Assembly: GCF_051622035.1 (NCBI RefSeq)
Contig: NC_135356.1
Location: 6,118,079-6,182,078 of the forward strand
Length of the DNA stretch: 64,000 nucleotides
Origin: Arctopsyche grandis
Taxonomy: Eukaryota; Arthropoda; Insecta; Trichoptera; Hydropsychidae
Direction: 5' to 3'
Made by a program: the position numbers and the translations under genes. The notes under the pieces were generated by a model, which searched no databases, had not been told where the DNA came from, and worked only from the letters and a program-made list of their open reading frames with translations. Positions 1-10,659 of this stretch are shown here, one piece after another. Every line of letters begins with the position of its first letter. Positions within the stretch are counted from its first letter, which is position 1.

Positions 1-83
1 ATACCGAACACAGACGAATCTGTCTACAATACATGGCGGACTGGTGGTGAAGAAGACCTTCACAATAAGACTAGTTCCCATAG
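1..83 (+). mobile_element. 3' end of an LTR plus leader of a retrotransposon (element B remnant)
   Basis: Bases 1-28 match the last 28 bases of the complete LTR at 50196-51037 and end in CTACA. Bases 29-83 match the leader after that LTR, including a TGGCGGACTGG primer-binding-like stretch. The window edge cuts off the rest of the LTR. Host-unit sequence resumes at about 84 with a short remnant of the Tc1-like transposase 5' region (84-164). Confidence 0.7.
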
Positions 84-185
84 TTCATTCGAATTAGTGG
101 ATATATAATAATAAAATGCTTTGTGATAAAATTGGATCTGGGAAAACACTAACGGGACAATCTCCTGGGCCTACTCCTACAAAAC

Positions 186-298
186 GGGCGCTCCTTTTAT
201 AGCTGAGAAAGTAGCGGTACTTTCTCCCACTCCCCAGCATCCGAGGGCGGGGGTAGCTTCCCCCCCCCACTCCTTCGGCTGCGGGGGCGTACGTTACA
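186..298 (-). mobile_element. gypsy LTR fragment (element A, promoter half)
   Basis: This matches the TGTAACG-to-TATAAAAGG half of the LTR at 11932-12164, read on the minus strand. It is followed directly by host AAACGAATAAAG. AAAC is the 4-bp target duplication that also flanks the 3' LTR at 11928-11931, so this is the retained outer end of a 5' LTR whose element was otherwise deleted. Bases 165-185 to its left do not match the full LTR; their origin is unclear. Confidence 0.65.
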
Positions 299-812
299 AA
301 ACGAATAAAGCTGTGATTGTGCGAGCCAACGAATCAACTGAAAGAATAAACGCGCAAAATCTTAAACCAAGTGACAGTTGAATCACGACAGTGCTGCCGA
401 TATGGCTTTTTCCGTGGCCAGGTCTGAAATAAACTCAGCCCAGAGGCAACGAACTGGCAGTGTGAGTGAAAGAGAAAGAGCTATCTGCAGTAGCAAATAG
501 CTCTTTCTCTTTCTAGTTCCGAAACTCCGGGCTGCGCGGCGTTCAGGGCGGCACTGTAACACTTCACAGCCAGTACAGCAACATTTTAATTCATCTGTCA
601 CCATACAAGTTAGTGGGGTCTTCGAAACAATCAACATTACTTACAAGATCACCCTTTTGGATACGGGTGATATTGTAAGTAATATTTACTCTGTCGAAGG
701 CCCTCAATAGGCCCTTAATAAATAAAATATTAAATGTATTATTATAAATATATTTTAGAATTTTATAGGAGGGGCTGCAGCCCGGCAGCCCATTAGCCCG
801 GCAGCTCTTTAT
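299..812. mobile_element. right part of hAT-like element A, decayed right terminus
   Basis: This is collinear with the right half of the clean element at 34173-35250. The right terminal inverted repeat is altered here: the end reads CCCGGCAGCTCTTTATTAA instead of GGACGAGCCGCCACTG. It contains a 17-bp perfect hairpin (arms 468-484 and 497-513, 12-nt loop) rich in GAAAGAGAAAGAG. It also holds a second hairpin (arms 636-654 and 665-683) with ATTACTTACAAKATCACCC arms. No coding potential is evident. Confidence 0.6.
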
Positions 813-829
813 TAAATATACAAATGGGA

Positions 830-1058
830 ATTATTTTGATGATGATCGTTTTACAGAAAATGGTTTTATGGTAAATAATTGTTATCTAAGGTTGGTCAGC
901 GAATTTGCCAATTTATCGAGTGTGTGCAAACAGTTCACGGATTGCGTCAACCTTGCGCAAATCAATAAAAACATTTGCGCATTAGATACAGTCTGCTGGC
1001 GGCTGGTGGCGTTCGGTCTACTCGCGTTTTGGAAACACGTGCCCTCTTCTGCAGCGTG
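830..1058 (+). other. putative 5' UTR exon region of AsnS copy 1
   Basis: This block is less AT-rich than its surroundings and conserved among the four units. It ends at a GTG|GTAATC donor (GT at 1059-1060). The coding exon is preceded by a good acceptor (TTTCTTTCCAG, AG at 2003-2004), so a spliced 5' UTR with a ~945-bp intron is likely. The transcription start is not visible. A 64-codon open frame at 868-1062 could be an upstream ORF but has no recognisable homology. The intron (1059-2004) is AT-rich with a short (TA)n and nothing else I recognise. Confidence 0.3.
942..982 (+). promoter_or_regulatory. cluster of C/EBP-ATF-like sites upstream of AsnS copy 1
   Basis: Three bZIP-like motifs lie within 41 bp: TTGCGTCA (942-949), TTGCGCAA (953-960) and TTGCGCAT (975-982). 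TTGCGCAA is the palindromic C/EBP consensus, and TTGCGTCA joins a C/EBP and a CRE half-site. In vertebrates ASNS is induced through a C/EBP-ATF4 composite element, so an amino-acid-response role is possible but inferred. The cluster lies just before a plausible 5' UTR donor (GT at 1059) and is kept in all four units. Confidence 0.3.
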
Positions 1059-2024
1059 GTAATCAATTATTCGAATGTTATGTTATAATTTATAAAAATT
1101 GATCAAATGGTGCAATACGCGTGGATTTATAACTTATAAATCAATTTTATGGGATTTTTGCTACACGCTACAAATACGCATGCTCGAATTTAAACAGGGA
1201 ACATCCATTTGCAATCGATGAATAAGAATAATTCATTATTTTAAATCTGCCTATTATATGTGTATATATATAAATAATTGTATGCGATTTTGGCCTTTAT
1301 TCATTTGATATATTAACATTAATACATTTAAATTGATAAAATACTGTATACATATTATGTACTATTTGGCGTTGTTTGAGCGTGTATTGTAATAAAAAAT
1401 CTCTTCCGAGAGCTGAAACACTGAATTTGTGACATTCTTTTTACATATGCATGTCAATGGGATTTTTAATTAAACATGATACCCGACATGACATGAATCC
1501 CTTTATATGTAAATAGATGTAGTTTTTTAAATTTGTGTTTTGTTAATGATGTACATATGATTTACATTATGAAAGATGTATTTCTGTTACAGTTAAAATT
1601 TGGTATAAAAAAAAATTGTAATGTATAATTATCAATTCACAATATTGGCATCTAATATTTACTGAATAGTAAATAGCGGAATCATTGAATGCCATGCCTA
1701 TACATTTGTAATAACAAGCTTCGCATAATATAATTGATATATATATATTATTATTGTTTTGTGTTGCTGTGCAAATTTACATACATTGTACAATATATAT
1801 ATATATATATATACTTTATCTTGAAATGAATTTGCGTTTGCGATTGATATTTACTTATGAAATAATCTCTTTGTTGCTTTGTTGCAATAGCGATTACATT
1901 TTTTAAAATGACTGCAATTTTATTTACATATGTGTACATAATCATTTCTAATCAATTCTCACTTACTTTGCAATCGTTTTATGCGACTTGTTGTTTCTTT
2001 CCAGATACATAATATCGAATCGGG

Positions 2025-3783
2025 ATGTGTGGAATTTGGGCTTTATTCGGAATGGATTGTCCAGACTGCTACATCGCCGATTTTAAAAACATTGAGTACA
2101 GAGGCCCCGACGCTTCGAGGTTCGAAACCGACAAGCGTGTAATGGTCAAGCGTTTTAAACAGAATATCTGCTATAATGAATCCAAATTACTATCAATTTC
2201 TTGTTTCAGTTACAGAACGGATGCTTGGGATTTCACCGATTGGCAATCGTCGATGATTTGCATGGCATGCAACCAATGAAAATTCACCAACATCCGAAGA
2301 TAACGGTCGTCTGCAACGGTGAAATTTATAACTACAAAACGGTAAATATAAATATAAATACTTGTCATGAGATTGAAAATATTAATACGTAATAGTCGTA
2401 ATAAATTTGTAGTTGGGACAACAATTCGGCTTCAAATTCGAGACCAAGTGCGATGTAGAATGTATTATTCATCTTTATGTGAAATTTGGCTTTGAAAAGG
2501 CTATTCAATTTTTGGATGGCGATTATGCAGTCTGTCTAGTAGACATGGAAAAGAAAAAGATAATGATAGCGAGAGATCCTTACGGCATTCGACCGCTTTT
2601 CAGATTTTACAGTGACGTGGATAAAATAATGGGAATTTGTTCTGAAGCGAAAGGTTTGTCAGATTGAATTCAAATATATAGTCCACAAACAATGGTACAG
2701 TTTACATATTTCATAGAACCACCGAGTTAAAATTAAAACCCAACTACACTGTATAATATGCCACTAAGTAATTTTGTGACTTAATATTATGATATGTGTA
2801 GTAGGTTCAGGTTTTCTTGATATCTACTAGATTTTACTTGAGTAATATTATCTTCAAAAAATGACTGATACATAATAATGTTGATTTTGAAATGCTTTTT
2901 ATTGTTACTAAATTATGTTCACAATCTTATATCTATTTTAATAGCTACTGATCTACAGATCATTTTCTATTTTACAATTTTATTTTATTTTTGTTATAAA
3001 TTAAAGTATTATATAGGTATTATTCAAATGTTAATGTACAGCATAATAGGAAAAAGAGCTCAAAAACCTATTTAAAATTCATATAAATGCTCATCATACA
3101 TCTTATACATACATAATGTTAACTAAAGACTCTCTAAAGTCGACGATCTAAAGCAGATTGTGCTTAGGTACTCTGTGTTTATACCTGAAGGGTATAGATC
3201 AGGGACGTTATTTGAGGGGGCTGGGGTGGGCAGTTGCCCACGCTAGATTTGAACGGGACTATCCACGTTGCTTAATGTATTATTATGAATTTTAATTAAA
3301 ATACTGAACCAAAAAAAATAGAAATTGAAATTGTTTAGAACGCTGTCAGAAATAAACATGTCGATTATTCCCAGAAAAAAATGGGGTCATGCTTTGAAAG
3401 ATATTTTTAAACTCGTTTATCATTTAAAATTATTTTACTATTAATTTTATTGATAAAAGTATATAGTAAATAAAAAAATGATTAAAAGAAAGAGTTAAAA
3501 TTCATATATGTACTCAATTTTTAATATAATACATCCCCCCTTAAAAAGGTACTTCTTACTGGTCAAAATTTTTGCCCCCCCCCCCCTGGGAAAAGCTGAA
3601 ATGACGTCCCTGGTATAGACATAATAATGCGTAGTGTGTATTTGCATAATATTACTTTAATACTTTTTTTTTCAAGATGTCAGTTTTTTAGTTGTTTCTG
3701 TACAAATATAGGATTTTTTGTTCGATCCAACAGTTATTGATGAAATTTATTGATTTTAGTTGTATTGAAATATTATATGATTG

Positions 3784-3875
<92 letters not shown>

Positions 3876-6800
3876 GTTTCTTTTAGGAATTATAAATATT
3901 GCTCAAAGGCTGAACGTGGCTGAAAAATTGGATCAATTTAAACCTGGTACTTATGAAGAATATTCATTCTCCGACGATGGGTCTATTGAGTTTATCAAAA
4001 AATCGGAATATTTCTCGAACAGAGAAGACGTCAAATTTTGGAAAATGGTGCCCCATTCACAAGGTTATATTTGACTGGAAGTCGATTGTGTTTATTTTAT
4101 ATCGTTTTAAATATTCAACAGTCACCCAAGATGCTTTAACTCAACAGATTTTAAGAGTCCGGCTGATGGGATTGTCTCTCTATTAACGGAAGCATGTCGT
4201 AAAAGGCTGATGTCGGATCGTCGTATTGGATGTCTGTTGTCTGGTGGGTTGGACTCTTCTTTGGTAGCCGCTCTCATCGTAAAACTAGCCAAGGAGGAAA
4301 GCATAACATACCCGATACAAGTACGACGACAGTCACATTTTATTTTGTATTTTTGTATTGAATTGAAACTGCTATACATTATGCGAAGTGTATAAAAAAT
4401 TGCTTATCTTTTAAGAGTGTGTGGTGCCAAATTAAAATAAGATTTTTTGGTTTTAGACATTCTCAATCGGCATGATAGGATCGCCCGATTTGGTCGCTGC
4501 TAAGAAAGTAGCTAAACACATTGGCTCCGAGCATCACGAGGTACTGCTCACAGAAGACCATATTGCTATAGCTCTCACTCGGGTGATATTTCATTTGGAG
4601 TCATTCGATATCACAACGGTACGAGCTGGCGTTGGTTTGTTACTTGCATTTTTTTTCTTTTAAATGTAAAATTTTAAGATTGACATTTTTTTATTAGTTT
4701 TTTCTTTATCTCTGCAGGTATGTATTTGTTGAGTGAGTATATCCAATATAATACAAACACAGCGGTAATATTCAGTGGAGAAGGTGCCGATGAATTGGCC
4801 CAAGGCTACATTTATTTCAGAGACGCTCCTGACACTGATGCAGCACATGCCGAGAGTGAAAGGTTTCTTTCTTTTATATTCCTTTGATTTTATATTTTCC
4901 ATCATTTAATTTTATATATGAATTGTTGTTCATTTTTAGGTTGCTGTCCGACATATATCTTTATGATGGCTTAAGAGCAGATCGTATGACGGCTGCATTT
5001 GGGTAAAATCTTATTTATTATTATAATCTACTAGTGGTTTTACGCCGGCTTGGTTTGTTGTTTGTAATAAAACCAGAGAAATGTTATAATGATAGAAGCG
5101 CCCTTTGGAATACATTTCTTGTTTCAATACACTCGTACCGTTTCCAAAACTACGCAATATTGTATTGCTAGCTGTCACCGAGACCCTTTCATGAAAAGAG
5201 ACCTTTTCATATAGGATATTAATTGAATAATATGTTACTTAAATGATCAATTTACTTATAAAAATGTATCCCATGTTGTTTATTGTGTGTTTTTGAATGC
5301 ATTGTGCAATTTTCAACGATGCACTTGCCCATTTCCCTTGCCTAGAGAAGTTTTTATCGGACATACGTCGACCATCAAGCATCAAATATTCGATGATCCC
5401 AACAAATCTTTAAAGCTTACATACATAGGTAAAAAGTCTCTTTCGAAATTGCGATAGCATGTAAATTTTACGTAAGTCTCATGCTAGATTGTTTCGAATA
5501 TAATACATATTATTGAGAAATGATACATAATTTAGTAATAATATTTTAAATCAAATCCAGCTGACAACTCAAGCTAGTTGTGTACAGTATAGTTATTACA
5601 TATGTATACTGATCATGAATAAACCACATAATAATGAGATTTATTGTTACAGTTTGGAAGTACGTTGTCCATTCCTCGATATTGACTTTACTCGTTACTA
5701 TCTGAGCTTGGATAAAGATTCCAGGAGGCCAAAAGGTGATGTAGAAAAGTATTTACTTAGAAATGCCTTTGAGGGACAAAATCTTCTACCAGCCAGCATT
5801 TTATGGAGACCCAAAGAAGCGTTTAGGTAATTCATAAATTTATCCAAACATCCCAACACAATCAGTTCGGTGTTACTTTAGTATGCGGTCTCACTGTCTC
5901 AGTTCTCGCGTGACACTGAGATTGAATAATATCGACCCTAACAACCCAATCTTAAATGTATAGGGCCAACTTTAACTATCCTGACCCTTAAATATTGGCT
6001 GCTAATTTATGTATATATTTTTTTAAGTTTTATTTCATCAATATTTTCATTAAAAAAACATATCTTAGCAGCCAACACCTATGTATTTATTTACTATTTA
6101 CGAACGAGAGTAAACGGCTACTTCCGGTTGACGGATGCTTACCAAATTGTATACATAACTTGGTATTATGCTTAAACTTCTAGATATGAAATTTCAGTTG
6201 AATAAACCCAACGGTTTCTGAGAAAAACATAAAAAACCTCGATTCTCTGGACTAAAAGCACTAGTTCCGGTTCAGATAAAAATATTTATAAAATATCAAG
6301 TTATCAAAACAATTTTTCTAGATCATGAAAACGTGATCAGTGATCGATTTTGAGTTCGAATCAGTCAAAATCTCGAGTTCGAATTTTCGCATGATCACAA
6401 AACTTCATCTATTGTTACTACGTACATAGATAAAGTAAAAAATAGTCGACTGCGATTCAAAGGTAGATCGCATGCTAAGGTAGACCGCATACTAAATTAG
6501 CACCATCAATTCTATGTCACATTATATTTTCAGCGACGGAGTTGCAAACAAAGAGAGATCACTTTTCAAAGTCATCCAAGATTTGACTGAGCGTAGAGTT
6601 TCAGACGAGGAGTTCAATTCCTGCGCACCGAAATTTACACACTGTAAACCACTGTCAAAGGAGTCTTACTTTTATAGGTATATTTTATAAATTTTTGAAA
6701 TAATGTTTATAATTTATTTTTTATTTTTTAGCGATTTATTTATTCTTTTTAATTTTAGAAAATGTTTTGAAAGATATTATTGCACGTTCGAGCATCTCAT

Positions 6801-6882
6801 ACCTTACTTTTGGATGCCAAAATGGAACGATGATGTGACAGATCCATCAGCAAGATACATCAAACATTACAAAAGTCATTAG
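2025..6882 (+). CDS. AsnS: asparagine synthetase (glutamine-hydrolysing), copy 1
   Basis: This is the cytosolic enzyme that makes asparagine from aspartate, glutamine and ATP. Eleven exons: 2025-2138, 2210-2341, 2413-2653, 3887-4063, 4148-4320, 4457-4634, 4718-4862, 4940-5002, 5653-5826, 6534-6677, 6759-6882. They total 1665 nt and 554 aa, close to the ~560 aa of animal ASNS. Glutaminase domain: Cys2 in the invariant MCGIW start, Arg48 in GFHRL, NGE at 74-76 and Asp96. Synthetase domain: PP-loop SGGLDSS at 253-259 and SGEGADE at 358-364. The C-terminus reads [13 protein letters not shown]. Exon 5 must use the AG at 4146-4147, because the AG at 4120-4121 leads to a stop. The near-invariant HRGPD motif is YRGPD here (Tyr25), and residue 119 is Asp where human ASNS has Val. 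Intron 3 carries a hAT MITE and a long (TA)n. Intron 9 carries repeat fragments. The frame is intact; expression is unknown. Confidence 0.93.
3200..3612. mobile_element. hAT-like MITE (element B-hAT) in intron 3 of AsnS copy 1
   Basis: This 413-bp non-autonomous element has inverted termini CAGGGACGTTATTT and (reverse complement) CAGGGACGTCATTT. It is flanked by GTATAGAT (3192-3199) and GTATAGAC (3613-3620), an 8-bp duplication with one mismatch, as expected for hAT. Subterminal G-rich and C-rich runs are present. The same insertion lies in intron 3 of all four gene copies, so it predates the array. Confidence 0.75.
3785..3873. repeat. (TA)n microsatellite in intron 3
   Basis: A nearly pure TA run of about 85 bp ends 13 bp before the exon 4 acceptor. 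Copies 2 and 3 have only a few TA units here. Copy 4 has a run about 10 bp shorter. Confidence 0.95.
5935..6460 (-). repeat. fragments of a fold-back element and of the CCGGAAGT repeat family in intron 9
   Basis: 5935-6085 is the left arm and part of the loop of the fold-back element that is complete at about 22765-22975. About 6105-6455 is a reversed, internally deleted copy of the repeat seen at 31338-32350 and 40214-41376. It has CTTCCGGTT motifs and ends in the family terminus TACGTACATAGATAAAGT (6421-6437). No coding capacity. Confidence 0.6.
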
Positions 6883-6901
6883 ACATCAACCATTTAACCA
6901 T

Positions 6902-8205
6902 TTTACATTGAAATTATTATATTCACTCTGTGTTGTAATCATTATATTCAAAAAAAAATATGTTTTCATAAGATGAAAAATAATACATATTTACATTGAA
7001 ATTATTATATTCACTATGTGTTGTAATCATTATATTAAAAAAAAATATGTTTGCATAAGATGAAATATAATACATATTTACATTGAAATTATTATATTCA
7101 ATATGTGTTGTAATCATTATATTAAAAAAAATATGTTTTCATAAGATGAAATACATCTATAATACATATTATAGCATTTAAGAAATTGACATTTAAGGGA
7201 AACATTGTGCATAAAATGATTTTTATTTTCTTATTTGAAATATAATACATATTTACATTGAAATTATTATATTCAATATGTGTTGTAATCATTATATTAA
7301 AAAAAAAAATGTATTCATAAGATGAAAAATAATACATATTTACATTGATATTATTATATTCACTGTGTTGTAATCAATATATTAAAAAAAAAATGTTTTC
7401 ATAAGATAAAATATAATACATATTTACATTGAAATTATTATATTCAATATGTGTTGTAATCATTATATTCAAAAAAAATATATGTTTTCATAAGATGAAA
7501 TATAATACATATTTACATTGAAATTATTATATTCAATATGTGTTGTAATCATTATATTCAAAAAAAATATATGTTTTCATAAGATGAAATATAATACATA
7601 TTTACATTGAAATTATTATATTCAATATGTGTTGTAATCATTATATTAAAAAAAAAAAATGTTTTCATAAGATGAAAAATAATACATATTTACATTGAAA
7701 TTATTATATTCACTGTGTTGTAATTATTATATTAAAAAAAAAAAATGTATTCATAAGATGAAAAATAATACATATTTACATTGATATTATTATATTCACT
7801 GTGTTGTAATCAATATATTAAAAAAAAAATGTTTTCATAAGATAAAATATAATACATATTTACATTGAAATTATTATATTCAATATGTGTTGTAATCATT
7901 ATATTCAAAAAAAATATATGTTTTCATAAGATGAAATATAATACATATTTACATTGAAATTATTATATTCAATATGTGTTGTAATCATTATATTAAAAAA
8001 AAATATATGTTTTCATAAGATGAAATATAATACATATTTACATTGAAATTATTATATTCAATATGTGTTGTAATCATTATATTAAAAAAAAAAAATGTTT
8101 TCATAAGATGAAATATAATACATATTTACATTGAAATTATTATATTCAATATGTGTTGTAATCATTATATTAAAAAAAATATGTTTTCATAAGATGAAAT
8201 ACATA
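6902..8205. repeat. ~85-bp AT-rich tandem repeat 3' of AsnS copy 1
   Basis: About 15 head-to-tail units of roughly 74-88 bp begin within 20 bp of the stop codon. The core is TTACATTGAAATTATTATAT, then TGTGTTGTAATCATTATATT, an A-run, and TTTTCATAAGATGAAATA. A-run length and small indels vary between units. It probably overlaps the 3' UTR. Minus-strand open frames through it simply reflect the repeat period and are not taken as genes. Confidence 0.9.
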
Positions 8206-8334
8206 TTATAGCATTTAAGAAATTGACATTAAAGGGAAACATTGTGCATAAAATGATTTTTATTTTCTTATTTATAAAATATCGTCCTATCATACTTTTT
8301 TACTTTATCTATGTACGTAGTAACAATAGATCAA

Positions 8335-8800
8335 GTTTTTTATTTATTTATTATATACATATATACCAGGAAGGCCTAACAGGCAAACCCCAATGCGCCT
8401 TCCTGGCCAATTACAAACAATGCAGCATTTTTATTACATAAGTCACTGAAAACTAGAAATTAACGAGACATCTATGAATTTTTACTTTTACATTAATCAT
8501 ACTCAAATAGTGGTGACATATGTATTAGGTAGGAAGGTTTTTAGCCAATTTTTAATTACACTGTTTCAACAATGAAATCAGAGAAATTGGCAAAACAATT
8601 TTCAGAGGAAAACATGAAATATTTGAAAGAAAGAGTGTTACTGGCTGAGTTGAGTGTGTATGTACTAAAAATATTTAAAAAAAAATCATATGAAACAATT
8701 AAATATATTTAAAAGGTATTTGAAAAAAAATGACCGCGTGGGAATCGAACACATAACCGACGACACATTTCTTTTAATTATTTTTTATTTAATAACTTAA
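8335..8800 (-). mobile_element. tRNA-derived SINE, reversed, 5' end worn
   Basis: On the minus strand a B-box-like TGTTCGATTCCCACGCGGTC (about 8736-8755) is followed by a body. The body ends in GGCCAGGAAGGCGCATTGGG and GGCCTTCCTGGTATATATG, then a TAAATAAATAAA tail. The 3' part and several body segments match the SINE in intron 8 of copy 2 (21780-22222). No clear A box is left. About 8206-8334 holds a conserved spacer ending with the family terminus ACTTTATCTATGTACGTAGT. Confidence 0.55.
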
Positions 8801-8964
8801 TATGCCTACATACATAAGGCCTAGGCAAACTTTTCGAATGAAGGGCCGCACTTGGAATTAAAAATGAAGTCGGGCCGCAAGTAAAATAATATTTATAGAT
8901 TTACATTATTTACTGTCATAAAAAAAATTTCAACATAAAAATTTAATGATCCTCTAATGGGGCC

Positions 8965-9083
8965 GTCGACACCTATACTATTACTTACAATATTTTCCAT
9001 AACTAGTTCCTAAATAGCAACCACAACTTGGAATATGGGAACTGGATATGGAAAATATTGTAAGTAATATTGTTGGTGTCGAC
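8965..9083. mobile_element. fold-back MITE with GTCGAC ends
   Basis: A 119-bp inverted repeat has outer GTCGACACC and GGTGTCGAC ends and inner 21-bp arms carrying ATTACTTACAATATTTTCCA. Units 2 and 3 lack it, unit 4 has it. The ATTACTTACAATAT core also forms the hairpin in hAT-like element A (636-683), which suggests related hairpin elements. 8801-8964 holds nothing I recognise. Confidence 0.55.
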
Positions 9084-9144
9084 AGTCCCAACAACCAACA
9101 ATTTGGCGGGCGGCAGTTTGCCCAAACCTGATATATGTATGTAT

Positions 9145-9340
9145 GGTTCGGTGATTACTGGTCACAAATCACTGGTCATAAAGTCACCAAAATCGGTCAC
9201 GAGAAAACTGGTTGACCGATTTTAGGGTGTGACCAGTTATCTCGTGACTAGTTTTAGTGTGACGGGTGATCACATGTGACCGATCTAGAGCTACCGGTTG
9301 TTCTGTGACCGGTTCACATTTGACTAGTAATCACCGAACC
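9145..9340. mobile_element. MITE with GGTTCGGTGATTACT termini
   Basis: A 196-bp element has long inverted termini (GGTTCGGTGATTACTGGTCA at the left; GGTTCGGTGATTACTAGTCA as reverse complement at the right). The interior is dense in TGACCAGT, GACCGGT and CTCGTGAC motifs in both orientations. No convincing target duplication is seen. The same locus is occupied in unit 2 (28530-28757, longer), unit 4, and as a truncated piece in unit 3. Confidence 0.65.
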
Positions 9341-9820
9341 CACTAAAATCTCTATAACGGAACATCTGGCAGCCGAAAAGTCCATCATAATAACGATAAC
9401 TATCATACTAACGAGAACTTGAGTGCCAAATATTGCGTATTCGCGATTTTAATGGCAAAAATTGTCTTTGTGACAACCGCAATGTGACTAATAATCCAAT
9501 ACCATAGCTCGTGCAGCGAAAGCTGGCACGTTTCAATACAAACACGTATATTGTGTCCGTGAAGATATGAATAAGATTTTTTGTATCTGTTTTCTAGGAC
9601 AATCAGTTGGTACCTTTCATACGCACCCACTTTCCGAGCATGACAGAAACAACAATTATTTTTGTATTGCTCTAAAGTGTGCACTACAGGATGATTTTTT
9701 CCAGTTTCACTGGTCAGTCACCGATCAACCCCCACAAACTGACGTAACGCGTTCTTATATTGTTTGCTAATTGGTTAATTGGAGTTAGTTCATTCGAATT
9801 AGTGGATATATAATAATAAA

Positions 9821-10632
9821 ATGCTTTGTGATAAAATTGGATCTGGGAAAACACTAACGGGACAATCTCGCGAAATTATGTATAATGTTTTCAACTATTT
9901 CATGCATCGTATAGTGAATAGTGAATGTGACGAAAGAAATAGTTTTATGAAAAATTTATATGCTTCAACTGCGGAAGCGACTGGTGTTTCTAAAAAAAGT
10001 GTTCAGCGAATTGTTTGTGAAGTACGAAATCAATTTGTGGTGTCTAATAAACCGCCAACATCGCAACCTTCAATATCGGAGCCATCAACGACACAACCTA
10101 TATCTTCAGAGTCATCAGTTGAGGTAGGATAGTCACAGTCCTTTCCATTGTTCCATTGTTGTAAATCCTTTCTAAAATAGGTTAGGCAAACCTTTAACAA
10201 TGCATTTACAACCTTTGAACAATACGCGGCACCTTCTGGGTCCGGTGACTAGTCATCAGATCCAGCAGCATCCACATCTTCATCGACTGTGCGAGTTGTT
10301 TTAAGGACACCGGCAAAAATCGTGTAAGGTTATCAAAAATAACTACAGTGGATAGTTTTGATCAAGAGGTCATCAAGCGAACTATCTACGATTTTCATCT
10401 AGTTCATAAGACATTTCCGACCCTACAAAAGTTATTAGAAGTTTTGAAAGATAGTTTAAAATATAAAGGTGCAATTTCTTCGTTAAAAGTTATCGTTCGT
10501 AGGCTAGGTTTCAAATGGAGAAAGATGAAAAATAATAAACAAATACTTATTGAAAAAAGTGTTATTCGACTGAAGAGATCCATATATCTTTCCAAATTAG
10601 ATATATGGATCCAAATAAACAACAGAGTGTAG
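9821..10632 (+). pseudogene. N-terminal fragment of a Tc1/IS630-like transposase
   Basis: An open frame at 9821-10132 (103 codons) begins with KTLTGQSRE and contains a helix-turn-helix-like stretch ATGVSKKSVQRIV. A second frame at 10348-10632 contains VDSFDQEVIKRT, FPTLQKLL and LGFKWRKMKNNK. This arrangement is familiar from insect proteins that carry a DDE_3 catalytic domain downstream, but no catalytic domain is present here. Compared with unit 2 (ACCGGACAAAAATCG) this copy has lost one base in ACCGGCAAAAATCG (about 10311), breaking the join. A 13-bp hairpin (10577-10611) closes the fragment. Function is not established; a domesticated gene is unlikely given the breaks. 9341-9820 holds no gene I can support. 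Confidence 0.5.
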
Positions 10633-10659
10633 CGCTTTCTTTGCGAATTTATTTTATTA

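Noticed and set aside
4120-4147. The first AG (4120-4121) as acceptor of AsnS exon 5
   Set aside because: It puts the exon in a frame that reaches a stop before the PP-loop; the AG at 4146-4147 restores the conserved frame in every copy.
6923-8205. Minus-strand open frames with repeated YNNFNVNMYYISSYENIFF-like products
   Set aside because: They come from reading the ~85-bp AT-rich satellite; A-run length changes shift the frame and there is no start context or homology.
9403-9684. 93-codon minus-strand frame
   Set aside because: Not kept in unit 2, no recognisable domain, and it lies in repeat-unit spacer.
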